64,000 nt of DNA from Pseudonocardia hydrocarbonoxydans (GTDB taxonomy: Bacteria > Actinomycetota > Actinomycetes > Mycobacteriales > Pseudonocardiaceae), in assembly GCF_006539565.1 (NCBI RefSeq), contig NZ_BJNG01000016.1, forward strand, positions 124,001 through 188,000, in the 5' to 3' direction. Both the position numbers and the translations under genes were made by a program. Of this stretch, positions 27,657-37,491 are shown in pieces. The first letter of the stretch is position 1; each line of letters starts with the position of its first letter. The notes below the pieces were generated by a model. The model was given only the letters and a program-made list of their open reading frames with translations, was not told the DNA's origin and did not search any database.

Positions 27657-30600
27657 CCCGTCGACGGCAGGCGCGAGCGGTGCCGCAGGGCCGCCCGCCG
27701 TCGCTGGAACTCCGCCATCAGGTCCTCGCGCGCGGCGGTCTCGGCCCGCACCCAGTGCGCCGTCCGCCCCGCGCCGCGCCGCTCCAGGGCCCGCTCATCG
27801 ACGAGCGCGTCGAGCAGCGCGAGCGCGGTGTCGGCGTCGACGCCGAGCAGGTTGCGCACGGCGGCCGGGGTGAGCGGCCGGTCGCGGACGACGTCGAGCA
27901 GGGTGGCGCGCCGGGCGGGGTCGGTGGCGCGCGCGGGCGCCTCGGCGAACAGGTCGACCTCCGCCGCCGGCCCGCGCGGGGGCTCGGTGGCCGGGACCGG
28001 GACGGGCTCGTCGGGCCGGACGGGACCGGGTGCGTCCGACGGTGCCGGCGGTCCCGGCTCGGCGAACAGCGCGGGCGGGTCGACGAGGTGCAGGGCGGGG
28101 TAGGCCCCCGGCCCGGCCCGGTCGTCCCCGGACCCGATCGGTGCCGGCTCGACGGGCGACGGCGCGGGGACCTCGCGCAGCGCGTGCCGGCCGGGCCCGT
28201 CGGCGGGGACCCGCGGCCCGGGCATCCGCACCGTCGCCCCCGCCTCCTCAGCAGGGGCGGGCACGATCCCGACCGCCGTCGTGGCCGGCTCGACCGGCGG
28301 GGCGCCGGTGGCCGGCGTCGTCACCTCGACGGGCGCACCGCCCGGCTCCGCGGGGCCGCCCTCGACCGCCCGGTCCGGGGACTCGCCGACGGCCGCGTCG
28401 ACCGCGGGCCCGACGCCCGGGGCCCCGGCGGGACCCGCCGACCCCACGGCCCCGATCCCCGGGACCGTCGTCCCCGGACCCGCGGCGGCCACCGTCGCCA
28501 CCAGCCGGGTGTCGTCCGCCGGCCCATCCCGGTCGGCGGGCGGGAGATCGGCGACCCGCGGGCGGGAGATCGACCCGCGTGGGTGGGGGGCGGGGGTGAC
28601 GGCGGTCAGGGCCTCGGTCTCGGGCTGGAACGCCCTCCACTCCCCGTCGACGAGCTCCCCGAGCGGTGCGATCCCGCGCTCCGCCAGCGCGGCCCACACC
28701 GGGGCGAGGGCAGCGTCGCGGTCGAGCAGGTGCACCGACTCGCGGACCCGCACGAACGTCCAGCCGCACCGGGCCAGCTCCTGCTCTCGGGCCAGGTCGG
28801 CGGCGCGCTGGTCGGGCGTGGTGCGGAACGCCTCGCCGTCGCACTCCACCGCGACGACCCCGCCCGCGCCGGTGACGACGAGGTCGACGCGGCGCCCGTG
28901 CACCGTCACCTGCGGGAGGACGTGGTAGCCGCGCCCGGCCAGGTCGAGGAACACGGCCTGCTCGAACAGCGAGTCGAAACGGTCGTCGCGCCGGTCGGCC
29001 CGCACCCCGGACGGCACCGGCGCCGGGTCCGCGGCGTGGGCGAGGACGTGGTCGAGCAGCGAGCGCCGCACGTCGCCGGGCGGGAGCTCCGCGGGCGGCG
29101 CGCCGTGCATGACCCACAGCTGGTCACGGGCACGGGAGGCGGCGAGGACGTAGTCCTGCGCGGGCGCCGGGGCGCCCACCGCCAGGATCACGACGTCGCG
29201 CTCGTCGCCGCGGAAGTCCTGCGGGGTGCCGACCCTCAGCCGCAGCCGCGCCCACGCCGGGGGCGCGACCCGCGCCGTCAGCGCCGCGGTGATCTCCTGC
29301 ACCCGTGCGCGCCCGGCGGGGACGACGACCCCGAGGCTGCGCCCGGCGTAGGCCGGGTCACCGGCACAGGCGGCGACGGTCGCGACGAGCACCCGCACCT
29401 CGTCGCCCGGGCCGCCCGGCACGTGGGTGGCCCGCAGCTCGGGCAGCCCGCCCGCGACGGGGCGGCGCAGCGGTGCGGGCGGGTCGTCGCGGCCGGGCGC
29501 CCACGCGGCGATCCCGGGCAGCCCGCGGAACTGGTCGCGCAGCCGCACGACCGGCCCGAAGCGGGTGCGCAGCATCGAGAACAGGCTGCTCCCCGGGCCG
29601 AGGGCCGCGCGCAGGTAGCCCGGCACGTCGGGCAGCGCGGCGTCGAGGACGGGCGCGGGGGCGGCCGGGGCGGGGCACTGGCCGTCGTCGCCGACGACCA
29701 CCACGCGCGGGGCGAGCCACAGCAGGAACGCGCACGACGGGTCGAGGCGGGTGGCCTCGTCGACGATCACGACGTCGAACGAGTCGGGCCGGTGCGCGAG
29801 GGTCTCCAGCAGCTCCGGGACCGGCAGGACCCAGGCCGGCACCGCCGAGAGCGCCACCGCCATGGCCTCGCGGGCGCTGCGGCGCAACGCCTCGGCGGTC
29901 TCGCCGGTGCCGGCGCGGGCCCGGGCGACGGCGTGCCGGTAGGCCGCCAGTGCCTGGGCCTGACCGGTGTCGATGCGGCCCAGGCAGGCGCGCCGGGCGC
30001 GGGCGACGGCGAGGTCGGCGTCGAGCGAGGCCAGCGTCGCGCTCGCGACGGCCAGCTCGGCGTCCAGCCGCGGCCCCTCGTCGGCCCCGGGCTGCCGCGC
30101 CGTCCAGGTGGCCGCGACGGCCCGCGCCCACGCCGGGCCCCAGCGCTGCGGGTCGGGGGCGAACCCGCCGGCCAGCGCGTCGGCCAGGGCCGGGGACGCG
30201 GCGCGAACGCGGCCGAGCAGGTCGTCGGCGCGCAGCTGCGCGCGGTGCTCGCGGCGGGCGGTCTCCAGCGCGTGTCCGGCCGCGGTGTGCGCGGCGGGGT
30301 CCAGGGCGCCCAGCGCGTCGAGCAGGGGTGCGTGCTCGGGCATCCGCCGCTCGGGCGGCACCGCCTCCACCACCGCGGCCGCGGCGGCGACCTCCGCGCG
30401 GGCCAGGCGCGCCGCGCGGGCGGGCCGCGCGAGGGTGGCCAGCCGCGCGACCCGCTCCAGCTCGTCGATCGATCCCAGCGGCGGCCGCGCCTGCGGCGCC
30501 AGCTCGACCAGCACCCGTCCCACGGCCCCGACGGCGGCGTGCAGCCGCTCGACGACACCGCAGGCGTGCCGCAGGTCCAGCAGGTCCTCCACGGCGTGCG

Positions 30601-32738
30601 GCCCGTCGGGGATCCCGGTCCGCAGCGGGGTGAACGCCGCGTCGACGCGCTGCGCGATCGCGCGGACCGCGAGGTGGTGGACGGCGGTGCGCGCGGCGTC
30701 ACCGGTGCGCGGCGGCAAGCCCTCGACGAGGACGGCGGCGCCGAGCCGCTCGGCGGCCCGCTGCTCGGGACCGCGCAGGACGCGCTTGAGCGCGGCACCC
30801 CGGTCGAGGTGGTCGGCGAACCGCTCCAGCACGCGGGTGGCGGCGGGCTCGTCGACGCCGGGCGCCACCTCCACCGGGGCCCCGACGCGGCGGGCGTGCT
30901 CGACGGCGGCGTCGACGGCGTCGAGCTCGGCCAGCGCGTCGAGCCAGGTGCGCGAGGGGCCCGAGGCCAGCAGCGCGTCGGCGTGGGACCGCGCCCAGCC
31001 GGACGGGTCGGACAGTGCCCGCAGCGCGGCCGCGGCCTCGCCCACCTCGACGGCCAGCTCCTCCAGCACGGCCAGCGACGCGGGCGGCAGCTCGCCCAGC
31101 GCGGTGACCAGCGCGTCGTCGGGGCCCGGACGGACGCGCGGGCCGCGGCCGATCGTGGCGACGAGCCGGGCGAAGCCCTCCGCCGACAGCGGGGCGGGTA
31201 CGGGGAGGCGGTCGCGGCGCGCGGTGGCGCGGGGTCTGCTCGCGCAGCAGGTCGAGCAGCTCGGCGAACTCGGCGTCGTCGACGGGCGGGTCGCCCGCGA
31301 CGTCGCCGGTGACCCAGCCGTCGCGCTCCTGTGTGGCGAGCAGCGCGCGGGCGACCTGGACGGGGGTGCCGCCGAAGCCCGGCGCGATCTCCGGGTAGAC
31401 GCGCGCCTCGGCCTCGCGCAGCAGCCCGATGCGGGTCCGCAGGTCGTCGCGGGTGCGCAGGGCGTCGGCCCGGCGCGCGGTGAGGTCGGCGATCCGGCGG
31501 TCGGCGTGGACCGGGTCGTACTCGGTGCGCTCCCCGGCCAGCCGGGCGACCGCGTCGCCGTCGTCGGGCCCGACGCACAGCTCGCGCAGGCCGGCGGGCA
31601 CGCGGTCGCGCAGCACCCGCAGCGAGCCGGCGTCGCCGCTGGTGACGAGCACCCGCCGGCCGTCGGCGAGCAGCGCCCCGAGCAGGGCCGCGGCGGCGTG
31701 GGTCTTGCCGGTGCCGGGCGGGCCCTCGATCACGACCCCGGTGTCGTCCCCGACGGCGGCGACGGCCCGGACCTGGTCGTCGGTGGCGGGCAGCGGGAGC
31801 AGCGGGGCGTCGAGGACGGCGCCGGCGCCGCTGCGCCGCAGCCATGCCGCGCGCTGCGCCGGGGGCACCTCGCGCACGAGCTGCACGAGCCCGAGCGGCA
31901 GGGGGCGGGCGGTGTCGCGGACGTGGCGGTCGATCTCGTCCCAGCACCGGTGCAGCGCCACCGCGCCGGTGCGGCGCACGACCAGCGCGGGCGCCGTGGC
32001 CAGCACCGGGTCCGGCCCCGAGGGCCGCGCCCAGCCCGGGTCGACCGCGCAGGCGGGCCCGCCCCACCCCGCCAGGATCTCGACGGCGTCGGTCACCAGC
32101 GCACACGTCCCCGGGTCGGACGGTGCGGGGGTGCGGGCGTCCTCCCAGGACGGCGGCCCGGTGACGGTGCAGACGATGTCACCGGTGCCGGGCTCGGTGC
32201 GGACCGCCACCGGCTGGCCCAGCACGTGGACGTGCGTGCCGGCGTCGGGCAGGTGCAGCAGCCCGGCGGCGAGCACCAGCTCCCGGCCGGGCGCGTCGGC
32301 GAGGCGGGCCAGCTCGGTCAGGCGGTCGGCGAGGCGCTCCTGACGGCGGCGGGCGCGCTCGCGGTGGGCCCACGGGCGCCAGGCCGCCGTCCAGGCGTCG
32401 TGCGCGTCGCGGACCCCGGGGGCGTCGACCAGGAAGGCGAGCTGCCCGTGCAGCGGGCCGCGGTCACGCAGCGCGGGCGGCTCCAGGTCGGCACCCGGCG
32501 GCTCGACCCACCCCGCCACCGCGGGCGGCACCGGCGGGGCCGGGGCCGGGGCGGGGCGGCGCAACCGCAGGACCTCCGGGCCGGTCCCGACCGGGCAGCC
32601 CAGCTCGTCGAGCCACAGCACGGCGTCGTGGGCGTCGACGTGGGCGACGGGCGGGCGCGCCGCCGGGGCGAGGGCGCGCAGCGCGCCGACCAGGCGGACC
32701 ACCTGGTCGCGCACCTGCGCATCCCACTCCGGCTGCAT
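27653..32738 (-). pseudogene. Superfamily 1 helicase fused to a Vsr/MTES-type endonuclease, split by an apparent frameshift
   Basis: The 5' part (32738 to about 31234, roughly 500 residues) has Walker A IEGPPGTGKTHAAAALL near residue 335. The 3' part (about 31230 to 27653) has motif II VVIVDEATRLDPS, the helicase motif TPQDFRGDERDVVILAVG, then a PD-(D/E)XK-type nuclease FEQAVFLDLAGRGYHVLPQ ... VDLVV ... VAVECDG, a proline-rich linker and a C-terminal winged helix. The frames join if one base is removed from the G4 run at 31231-31234 (plus strand), giving REQTRATARRDRLPVPAP. The intact protein would be about 1695 residues. Similar helicase-nuclease fusions are typical of phage-defence and DNA-processing loci. 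ATG at 32738 follows GGGGGACGGG. Either a sequencing error or a real inactivating mutation. Confidence 0.8.
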
Positions 32739-32825
32739 CCCGTCCCCCGTTCGCCGCACCGCGCTCACGTCGCGTGATCGTTAATCACCCCAACGGGTGA
32801 CCGGCAGCCGGGTTACGGCCGGAAT

Positions 32826-33869
32826 TCAGGCGATCGTCGAGGCGTCGATCACGAAGCGGTACCGGACGTCGCTGCCGACCACCCGCTCGTAGGCCTCGTC
32901 GATCCGCGACGCGTCGATCACCTCGATCTCGGCACCCAGGCCGTGCGCGGCGCAGAAGTCGAGCATCTCCTGGGTCTCGCGGATGCCGCCGATCTTCGAG
33001 CCGGCCCAGCTGCGCCGCATCGGGATCAGCGCGAACGCCGGGACCTGCAGCGGCTCGGCGGGGGCTCCGACATTGACCAGCGTGCCGTCGAGGCCGAGCA
33101 GCGAGAGGTAGCGGTCCATCGGCAGCGGGGCCGACACCGTGTTGACGATCAGGTCGAACGACCCGGCGAGCTGCTCGAACGTGGCGTCGTCGGAGGTGGC
33201 GAAGTAGTGGTCGGCGCCGAAGCGGCGGCCGTCCTCCTCCTTCGACAGCGTCTGCGACAGGACCGTCACCTCGGCCCCGAGCGCGTGCGCGATCTTGACG
33301 CCCATGTGGCCGAGCCCGCCGAGCCCGACGATCGCGACCTTCTTGCCCGGCCCCGCGCCCCAGTGGTTCAACGGCGAGTACAGGGTGATGCCCGCGCACA
33401 GCAGCGGCGCGGCCTCGTCGAGCCCGATGCCCTCGGGGATGCCGAGCACGTAGTTCTCGTCGACGACGATCTTCTCGGAGTAGCCGCCGTCGGTCGGCTT
33501 CCCGTCGAGCACGCCGCCGTAGGTGCCGACGTTGCCCTTCAGGCAGTACTGCTCCTCACCGGCGAGGCAGTTCACGCACTCGCGGCAGGAGTCGACCATG
33601 CAGCCGACGCCGACCCGGTCGCCCACCCGGTACTTCGTGACCTCGGGCCCGACCTCGGACACGATCCCGGCGATCTCGTGGCCGGGCACCAGCGGGTAGG
33701 TGCCCTCGCCCCACTCGTCGCGGGCGGTGTGGATGTCGGAGTGGCAGATGCCGGCGAACTTGATGTCGATCATCACGTCGGCCGGCTTCAGGTCGCGGCG
33801 CTCGATCGTGGTCTTCTCGAACGGGGCCTTCGCGGCGGGGGTGGCGTAGGCGTGGACGGTGGTGCTCAC
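32826..33869 (-). CDS. Zinc-dependent NAD(P) alcohol dehydrogenase (cinnamyl-alcohol dehydrogenase type)
   Basis: This 347-residue medium-chain dehydrogenase interconverts alcohols and aldehydes with NAD(P)H. Catalytic zinc ligands are visible in [12 protein letters not shown] and [13 protein letters not shown], and the structural zinc cysteines in [18 protein letters not shown]. The nucleotide-binding loop is [21 protein letters not shown]. Sequence and size match the broad-range YahK/AdhC aldehyde reductase group, so the preferred substrate is uncertain. GTG at 33869 is preceded by GAGGAG. It is probably a single-gene unit; the 87-base gap to the helicase gene downstream and the 102-base gap upstream contain nothing further that I recognise. 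Confidence 0.95.
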   Translation of the reverse strand: MSTTVHAYATPAAKAPFEKTTIERRDLKPADVMIDIKFAGICHSDIHTARDEWGEGTYPLVPGHEIAGIVSEVGPEVTKYRVGDRVGVGCMVDSCRECVNCLAGEEQYCLKGNVGTYGGVLDGKPTDGGYSEKIVVDENYVLGIPEGIGLDEAAPLLCAGITLYSPLNHWGAGPGKKVAIVGLGGLGHMGVKIAHALGAEVTVLSQTLSKEEDGRRFGADHYFATSDDATFEQLAGSFDLIVNTVSAPLPMDRYLSLLGLDGTLVNVGAPAEPLQVPAFALIPMRRSWAGSKIGGIRETQEMLDFCAAHGLGAEIEVIDASRIDEAYERVVGSDVRYRFVIDASTIA

Positions 33870-33971
33870 AGTGGCTCCTCACGTGGATCCGGGCGGCGCG
33901 TCACGTCGTCGGGTGCGCACGCCCTCATGTGTCGGATGCCCCGATCATGTCGTGCACAACCGTCATCCGGG

Positions 33972-34868
33972 TCACGTCGTCGGGACACCCGGCCGGGTCC
34001 GCAGCTGCACCACCACGAGCGCGGCGACGGCCGCGGCCCCCAGCACCGCGACGCCGACCATCAGCGGCCAGCCGGAGTCGGGGGCCAGCAGGGCGCGGTC
34101 GTCGGTCTGCCAGGGCCACAGCGCCCGCAGCGCGCCGATCAGGATCCCGGTCATCAGCGCCAGCACGGTGCGGCGGTGGTGCTCCAGGAGCCATTCCAGG
34201 CCCTTCACGAAGAACGCCAGCCCCAGCACCGCGCCGAGCATGAAGGTGCCCACGTAGGCGAGGTCACGGTCGTCGACGGCGCGCAGGGTCGGCTCGTAGA
34301 GGCCCATCGCGAGCAGCAGGAACGACCCCGACAGCCCCGGCAGCACCAGCGCACAGACCGCCAGCGCCGCCGCGGGCGCGACCAGCCACAGCGGCGGGTC
34401 GTCGAGGTCGCCCGGCGGCAGCCCGGTGACCAGCCCCGTCGCCACCGCCCCGGCGACGACCAGCGCCCACTCCCGCACCCCGCGCAGGCCGCCGAGGTCC
34501 AGCAACGGCACCGCGACCGACGCCGCGACCATGCCGAAGAACAGCGCCGAGGTGCCGACGGGGTGCGCCTCGATCAGCGGGGGCAACAGCCGCGCGGCCA
34601 CCAGCACCGCGGCCACCATCCCGGTCAGCACGGCCAGCACGAGCCCCCACTCGACGCGCCCGACCTCGGCCCGCGCGCGGGCCCAGCCCAGGCCGCGCGG
34701 CACGTCGGAGGTGGCGCGGGCCGCGGAGACCAGGTGCGAGGCGGCGGCGATCAGCCGCTCGTAGACGCCGACGACCAGCGCGACGGTGCCGCCGCTGACG
34801 CCGGGCACCACCTCGACCGAGCCGATGGCGACGCCACGCAGGACATGGGTGGGGCGAAAGGACGACAC
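33972..34868 (-). CDS. DUF368 membrane protein, probable polyprenyl-phosphate transporter
   Basis: The 298-residue integral membrane protein has about eight to nine hydrophobic segments. It has the DUF368 hallmarks VLRGVAIGSVEVVPGVSGGT near the N-terminus and the second, related repeat CALVLPGLSGSFLLLAMG, each with a PGxSG loop. DUF368 proteins have been reported to recycle undecaprenyl phosphate across the cytoplasmic membrane for cell-wall synthesis; application here rests on family membership. GTG at 34868 begins the conserved region, but its ribosome-binding site is weak, so the start is less certain. It diverges from the TerD gene across 64 bases. Confidence 0.88.
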   Translation of the reverse strand: MSSFRPTHVLRGVAIGSVEVVPGVSGGTVALVVGVYERLIAAASHLVSAARATSDVPRGLGWARARAEVGRVEWGLVLAVLTGMVAAVLVAARLLPPLIEAHPVGTSALFFGMVAASVAVPLLDLGGLRGVREWALVVAGAVATGLVTGLPPGDLDDPPLWLVAPAAALAVCALVLPGLSGSFLLLAMGLYEPTLRAVDDRDLAYVGTFMLGAVLGLAFFVKGLEWLLEHHRRTVLALMTGILIGALRALWPWQTDDRALLAPDSGWPLMVGVAVLGAAAVAALVVVQLRTRPGVPTT

Positions 34869-34932
34869 GCGTCCGAAATTTACCGCTGCGTCCGATCCAC
34901 TCCGGCGACAGGGCGGCCCGTAACCTGTCGCC

Positions 34933-35505
34933 GTGCAGCTGACGAAGGGCGCCAACCTGGCCCTCCCCGCGTCCCGCACCGTCTCGGTGACCTGCACCTG
35001 GACGCCCCGCCCCGGGCTCGAGGCCGACCTGTCCGCGCTGCTGCTCGCCGGCGGCCGCGTCCGCGGCGACTCCGACTTCGTCTTCTACAACCAGCCCGCC
35101 TCCGCCGGGCGGCAGGTCGTCCATGCCGGTCGCCGCACGGCCGCCGGGGTGACCGACCGGATCGACGTCGACCTCGCCGCCGTCGACGACGCGGTGGACA
35201 CCGTCGCGTTCGCGGTCAGCGTCGACGGCGGCCCGGTGGCCGGGCTCGGGCCGGTGCGCGCGGCCGTGGTGTCCGGGTCGGGCGAGCCACTGGCCGCGTT
35301 CACGATGGACGGGCTGAGCACCGAGACCGCGGCCGTCGTCGTCGAGCTCTACCGGCGCGGGGCGCAGTGGAAGGTGCGGGCCGTCGGTCAGGGCTACCAC
35401 GACGGGCTGGCCGGGCTGGCGCGCGACTTCGGCGTCGACGTCGTCGACGAACCGCCCGGGACCGACTGGCGTCACCCGCCCGTCCCCGCCGGATACGAGC
35501 TGTAG
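34933..35505 (+). CDS. TerD-family stress / tellurium-resistance protein
   Basis: The 190-residue TerD fold is recognisable from the start MQLTKGANLALP, the calcium-binding segment RGDSDFVFYNQPAS, and GLSTETAAVVVELYRRGAQWKVRAVGQGY. TerD proteins bind calcium and are linked to tellurite, oxidative and phage stress in bacteria; the precise activity is unknown. GTG at 34933 starts the conserved sequence. It leads a compact unit with the DUF4236 gene (8-base gap) and the helix-turn-helix gene (overlap), suggesting one operon. The in-frame extension upstream has no conserved residues. Confidence 0.93.
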   Translation: MQLTKGANLALPASRTVSVTCTWTPRPGLEADLSALLLAGGRVRGDSDFVFYNQPASAGRQVVHAGRRTAAGVTDRIDVDLAAVDDAVDTVAFAVSVDGGPVAGLGPVRAAVVSGSGEPLAAFTMDGLSTETAAVVVELYRRGAQWKVRAVGQGYHDGLAGLARDFGVDVVDEPPGTDWRHPPVPAGYEL

Positions 35506-35513
35506 GGGGCACC

Positions 35514-36527
35514 GTGGGCTTCTGGCTGCACAAGAGCATCAAGATCCTGCCCGGCGTGCACGTGACGGTGGGCAACGGCGGCGTCAGCTACTCCGTCGGG
35601 CCCCGCAACATGCGGCTCACGCGGCACCCGGGCGGGCGGATCAGCACCAGCGTCGGGTCGGCGCGGATGGGGTTGATGCACTCGACGACGCTGCGCGAGG
35701 CCAGGTCGCGGCGGCCCGCGCCGCCCCCGGCCCCTGCCCCACCGCCGACCACCCCGCCACCGCTCGACGCACCCACGTCCGCACCCACCCCCTTCCCGGT
35801 CGACCCGCCCGCCTGGGAACGCGACCTCCTCGACGCCATGCGCACCGGCCGCTACGCCGCCGTCGCCCGCACCCACGGCCGGACCGATCCCACCCTGCGC
35901 CTGCTGGCCGCCGCGCTCGACGGCCTCGGCGAGCCCGACCCCGTCCGCGCCCGGGAGCTGCTCGGCTGGGTCACCGCGCAGGGCACGACGGCGCTGCACC
36001 ACCACCCGTTCACCACCCGCCACCTCGCCGACCGGACCTGGCCGGTGCCGATCGCCTACGGCGCCACCGCCTACCTCGGCATCACCACCGACGTCGTGCT
36101 GCTCGCCGTCGCCGAGCTGCACCAGGCCGCGGGCGACCTCGACGCCGCGATCTGGACCGTCGAGCAGGCCGAGCCGACCGCCCCCGCCGCCCTGTCGCTC
36201 ACCGAGCTGTACGGGGAGGCGGGCCGGTACTCCGAGGTCGTCGACCTGACCGAGGGCACCGTCAACGCCGACGACGCCACCGCTCTGCTGCTGGTCTTCC
36301 GCGGCCGCGCGCTCGCCGCGCTCGGCCGCCCCGACGCCGCCCGCGACGCGCTGGAGGAAGCCCTGCGCGTCCCGCAGCGCGCGTCCTCGGTGCGCCACCG
36401 CGCCCTGCTGGAACGTGCTCGCCTCGCCCAGGGTGACCCGGCGGCGGCCCGCCGCGACCTGGAGACGATCCGGGCCGCCGACCCCGGCTTCCCCGGCCTG
36501 GCCGACGCACTGGCGCAGCTCCGATGA
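35514..36527 (+). CDS. DUF4236 N-terminal domain with TPR-like C-terminus
   Basis: The first ~45 residues (GFWLHKSIKILPGVHVTVGN, then GGVSYSVGPR) match DUF4236, a short beta-rich domain found at the start of many bacterial proteins of unknown role. A proline-rich linker (about 65-100) follows, then helical repeats of about 105-335 resembling TPRs, for example LTELYGEAGRYSEVVDLTEG and LVFRGRALAALGRPDAARDA. The total is 337 residues. GTG at 35514 follows AGGGGGC. The gene is sandwiched between TerD and a DNA-binding protein, so it is probably a scaffold or adaptor in a stress-related unit (inference). No membrane segment is visible. Confidence 0.85.
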   Translation: MGFWLHKSIKILPGVHVTVGNGGVSYSVGPRNMRLTRHPGGRISTSVGSARMGLMHSTTLREARSRRPAPPPAPAPPPTTPPPLDAPTSAPTPFPVDPPAWERDLLDAMRTGRYAAVARTHGRTDPTLRLLAAALDGLGEPDPVRARELLGWVTAQGTTALHHHPFTTRHLADRTWPVPIAYGATAYLGITTDVVLLAVAELHQAAGDLDAAIWTVEQAEPTAPAALSLTELYGEAGRYSEVVDLTEGTVNADDATALLLVFRGRALAALGRPDAARDALEEALRVPQRASSVRHRALLERARLAQGDPAAARRDLETIRAADPGFPGLADALAQLR

Positions 36528-36880
36528 GCTGGACCGCGCAGGAGTGCGCCGACGCGTGGGGCGTCAAGCTCGCGACCTGGCACGGTTACGTCTCCCGCGG
36601 CCAGGCCCCCGCCCCGCTGCCCGACGGCCGGACCTGGGACCCCGACGCCGTCCGCACCTTCCCCCGCCCCGGCGTCGGCCGGTCCCGGGCCGGGGCCACG
36701 CCGCAGGCCCAGGCCCTGCTCGCCGAGATGGCGGAGGTCGCCGCCGGGATCGAGGAGCTGCGGGCCCGGCAGCGGGAGTTGCTCGTGGCCGGGAAGCGGG
36801 AGGGTCTGGAGGTCGTGGCGATGGCCCGGGCCCTGGGCATCTCCCGGCAGACCGCGGCGGGCTGGCTGCGGGACGCCTGA
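36524..36880 (+). CDS. Small double helix-turn-helix DNA-binding protein
   Basis: The 118-residue protein has an excisionase/AlpA-like N-terminal helix-turn-helix (TAQECADAWGVKLATWHGYV ... TWDPDAVRTFPRP), a short linker, and a C-terminal helix-turn-helix VVAMARALGISRQTAAGWL. Two DNA-binding segments in so small a protein suggest a regulator or a nucleoid-binding factor. The ATG overlaps the stop of the DUF4236 gene (ATGA). It may regulate the TerD unit, but no operator was identified. Confidence 0.82.
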   Translation: MSWTAQECADAWGVKLATWHGYVSRGQAPAPLPDGRTWDPDAVRTFPRPGVGRSRAGATPQAQALLAEMAEVAAGIEELRARQRELLVAGKREGLEVVAMARALGISRQTAAGWLRDA

Positions 36881-36940
36881 CCGGCCGGGCGCGACCGCCC
36901 GCCTCACGCTCGGGAGGTACTGACGGCGTCGCGAACGCGG

Positions 36941-37010
36941 CCGCCGTCGACCGCTGAGCGCCAGGCCGCGCACCTTCGGTCCCCACGCGCACCCTCGATG
37001 GTGCGCGGCG
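36941..37010. repeat. Direct repeat copy 1 with terminal hairpin
   Basis: Imperfect copy sharing CCGTCGACCGCTG and GCGCACCCTCGATGGTGCGC with copy 2. The terminal hairpin has 7-base arms and a 6-base loop. Confidence 0.65.
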
Positions 37011-37121
37011 GATGGCGAGGTGCGCGGCGGGTCGGAAGGCACGCGCCTCGCCGAGCGGGTCCGCGACTGGGAGAACGGCGCCCGCCGGGGACGGAAGGTG
37101 CGCGCCGGCCGCAGCGCCCGC

Positions 37122-37192
37122 CCGCCGTCGACCGCTGCGCGCCCGGCCACGCGCACCGTCGCGCCCCGCGCGCACCCTCGATGGTGCGCGGC
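37122..37192. repeat. Direct repeat copy 2 with terminal hairpin
   Basis: Second copy, about 181 bases from the first, with the identical hairpin and the same 5' word. The interior differs by several substitutions, so the duplication is not recent. Confidence 0.65.
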
Positions 37193-37491
37193 GGGCCGCA
37201 CGGTGCGCGCCGGGCCGGACGTCGCGCAGGTGGGTGCGCCGGATCGGACGGGTGCACCGGGACGCAGGGTGCGGCCTCCGGGTGAGGTTGTCCCGGTTGG
37301 GCCGCGCCTCGATCCCGGGCCTGCCCGTCGATCTCCGCAGCCCGCCAGACCGGGCGCGGCAGCCGCACGCGACGCCCCGTCGGACTCGGCTCGGGTCGTC
37401 CGCTTCACTGGGGTCATCGGTGAGGTGCGGTCTGATCGATCCGGGACCGCCCGATCACCGACGGACCCACCCGGCCGATCAATGGAGTCGC

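Larger units (their letters stand above)
36881..37491. repeat. Long non-coding gap with a duplicated ~70-base segment
   Basis: This 611-base gap holds no gene I can support, although open frames cross it. It contains a direct repeat at 36941-37010 and 37122-37192. Each copy runs from CCGTCGACCGCTG to a hairpin of the form GCGCACC-CTCGAT-GGTGCGC. Many GGTGCGCG words lie between and after the copies. The region 37420-37491 presumably carries the promoter of the next gene. Confidence 0.65.

Noticed and set aside
33900-33984. Repeated GTCACGTCGTCGGG flanking the ADH-DUF368 gap
   Set aside because: Two copies exist, but the word is made of codon-like GTC/CGT units common in this genome, and one copy overlaps the DUF368 stop; chance is likely.
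36881-37491. Extension of the 37492 gene upstream to 37012, or a separate gene in the gap
   Set aside because: The extra codons translate repeats, and ATG at 37492 has its own ribosome-binding site.
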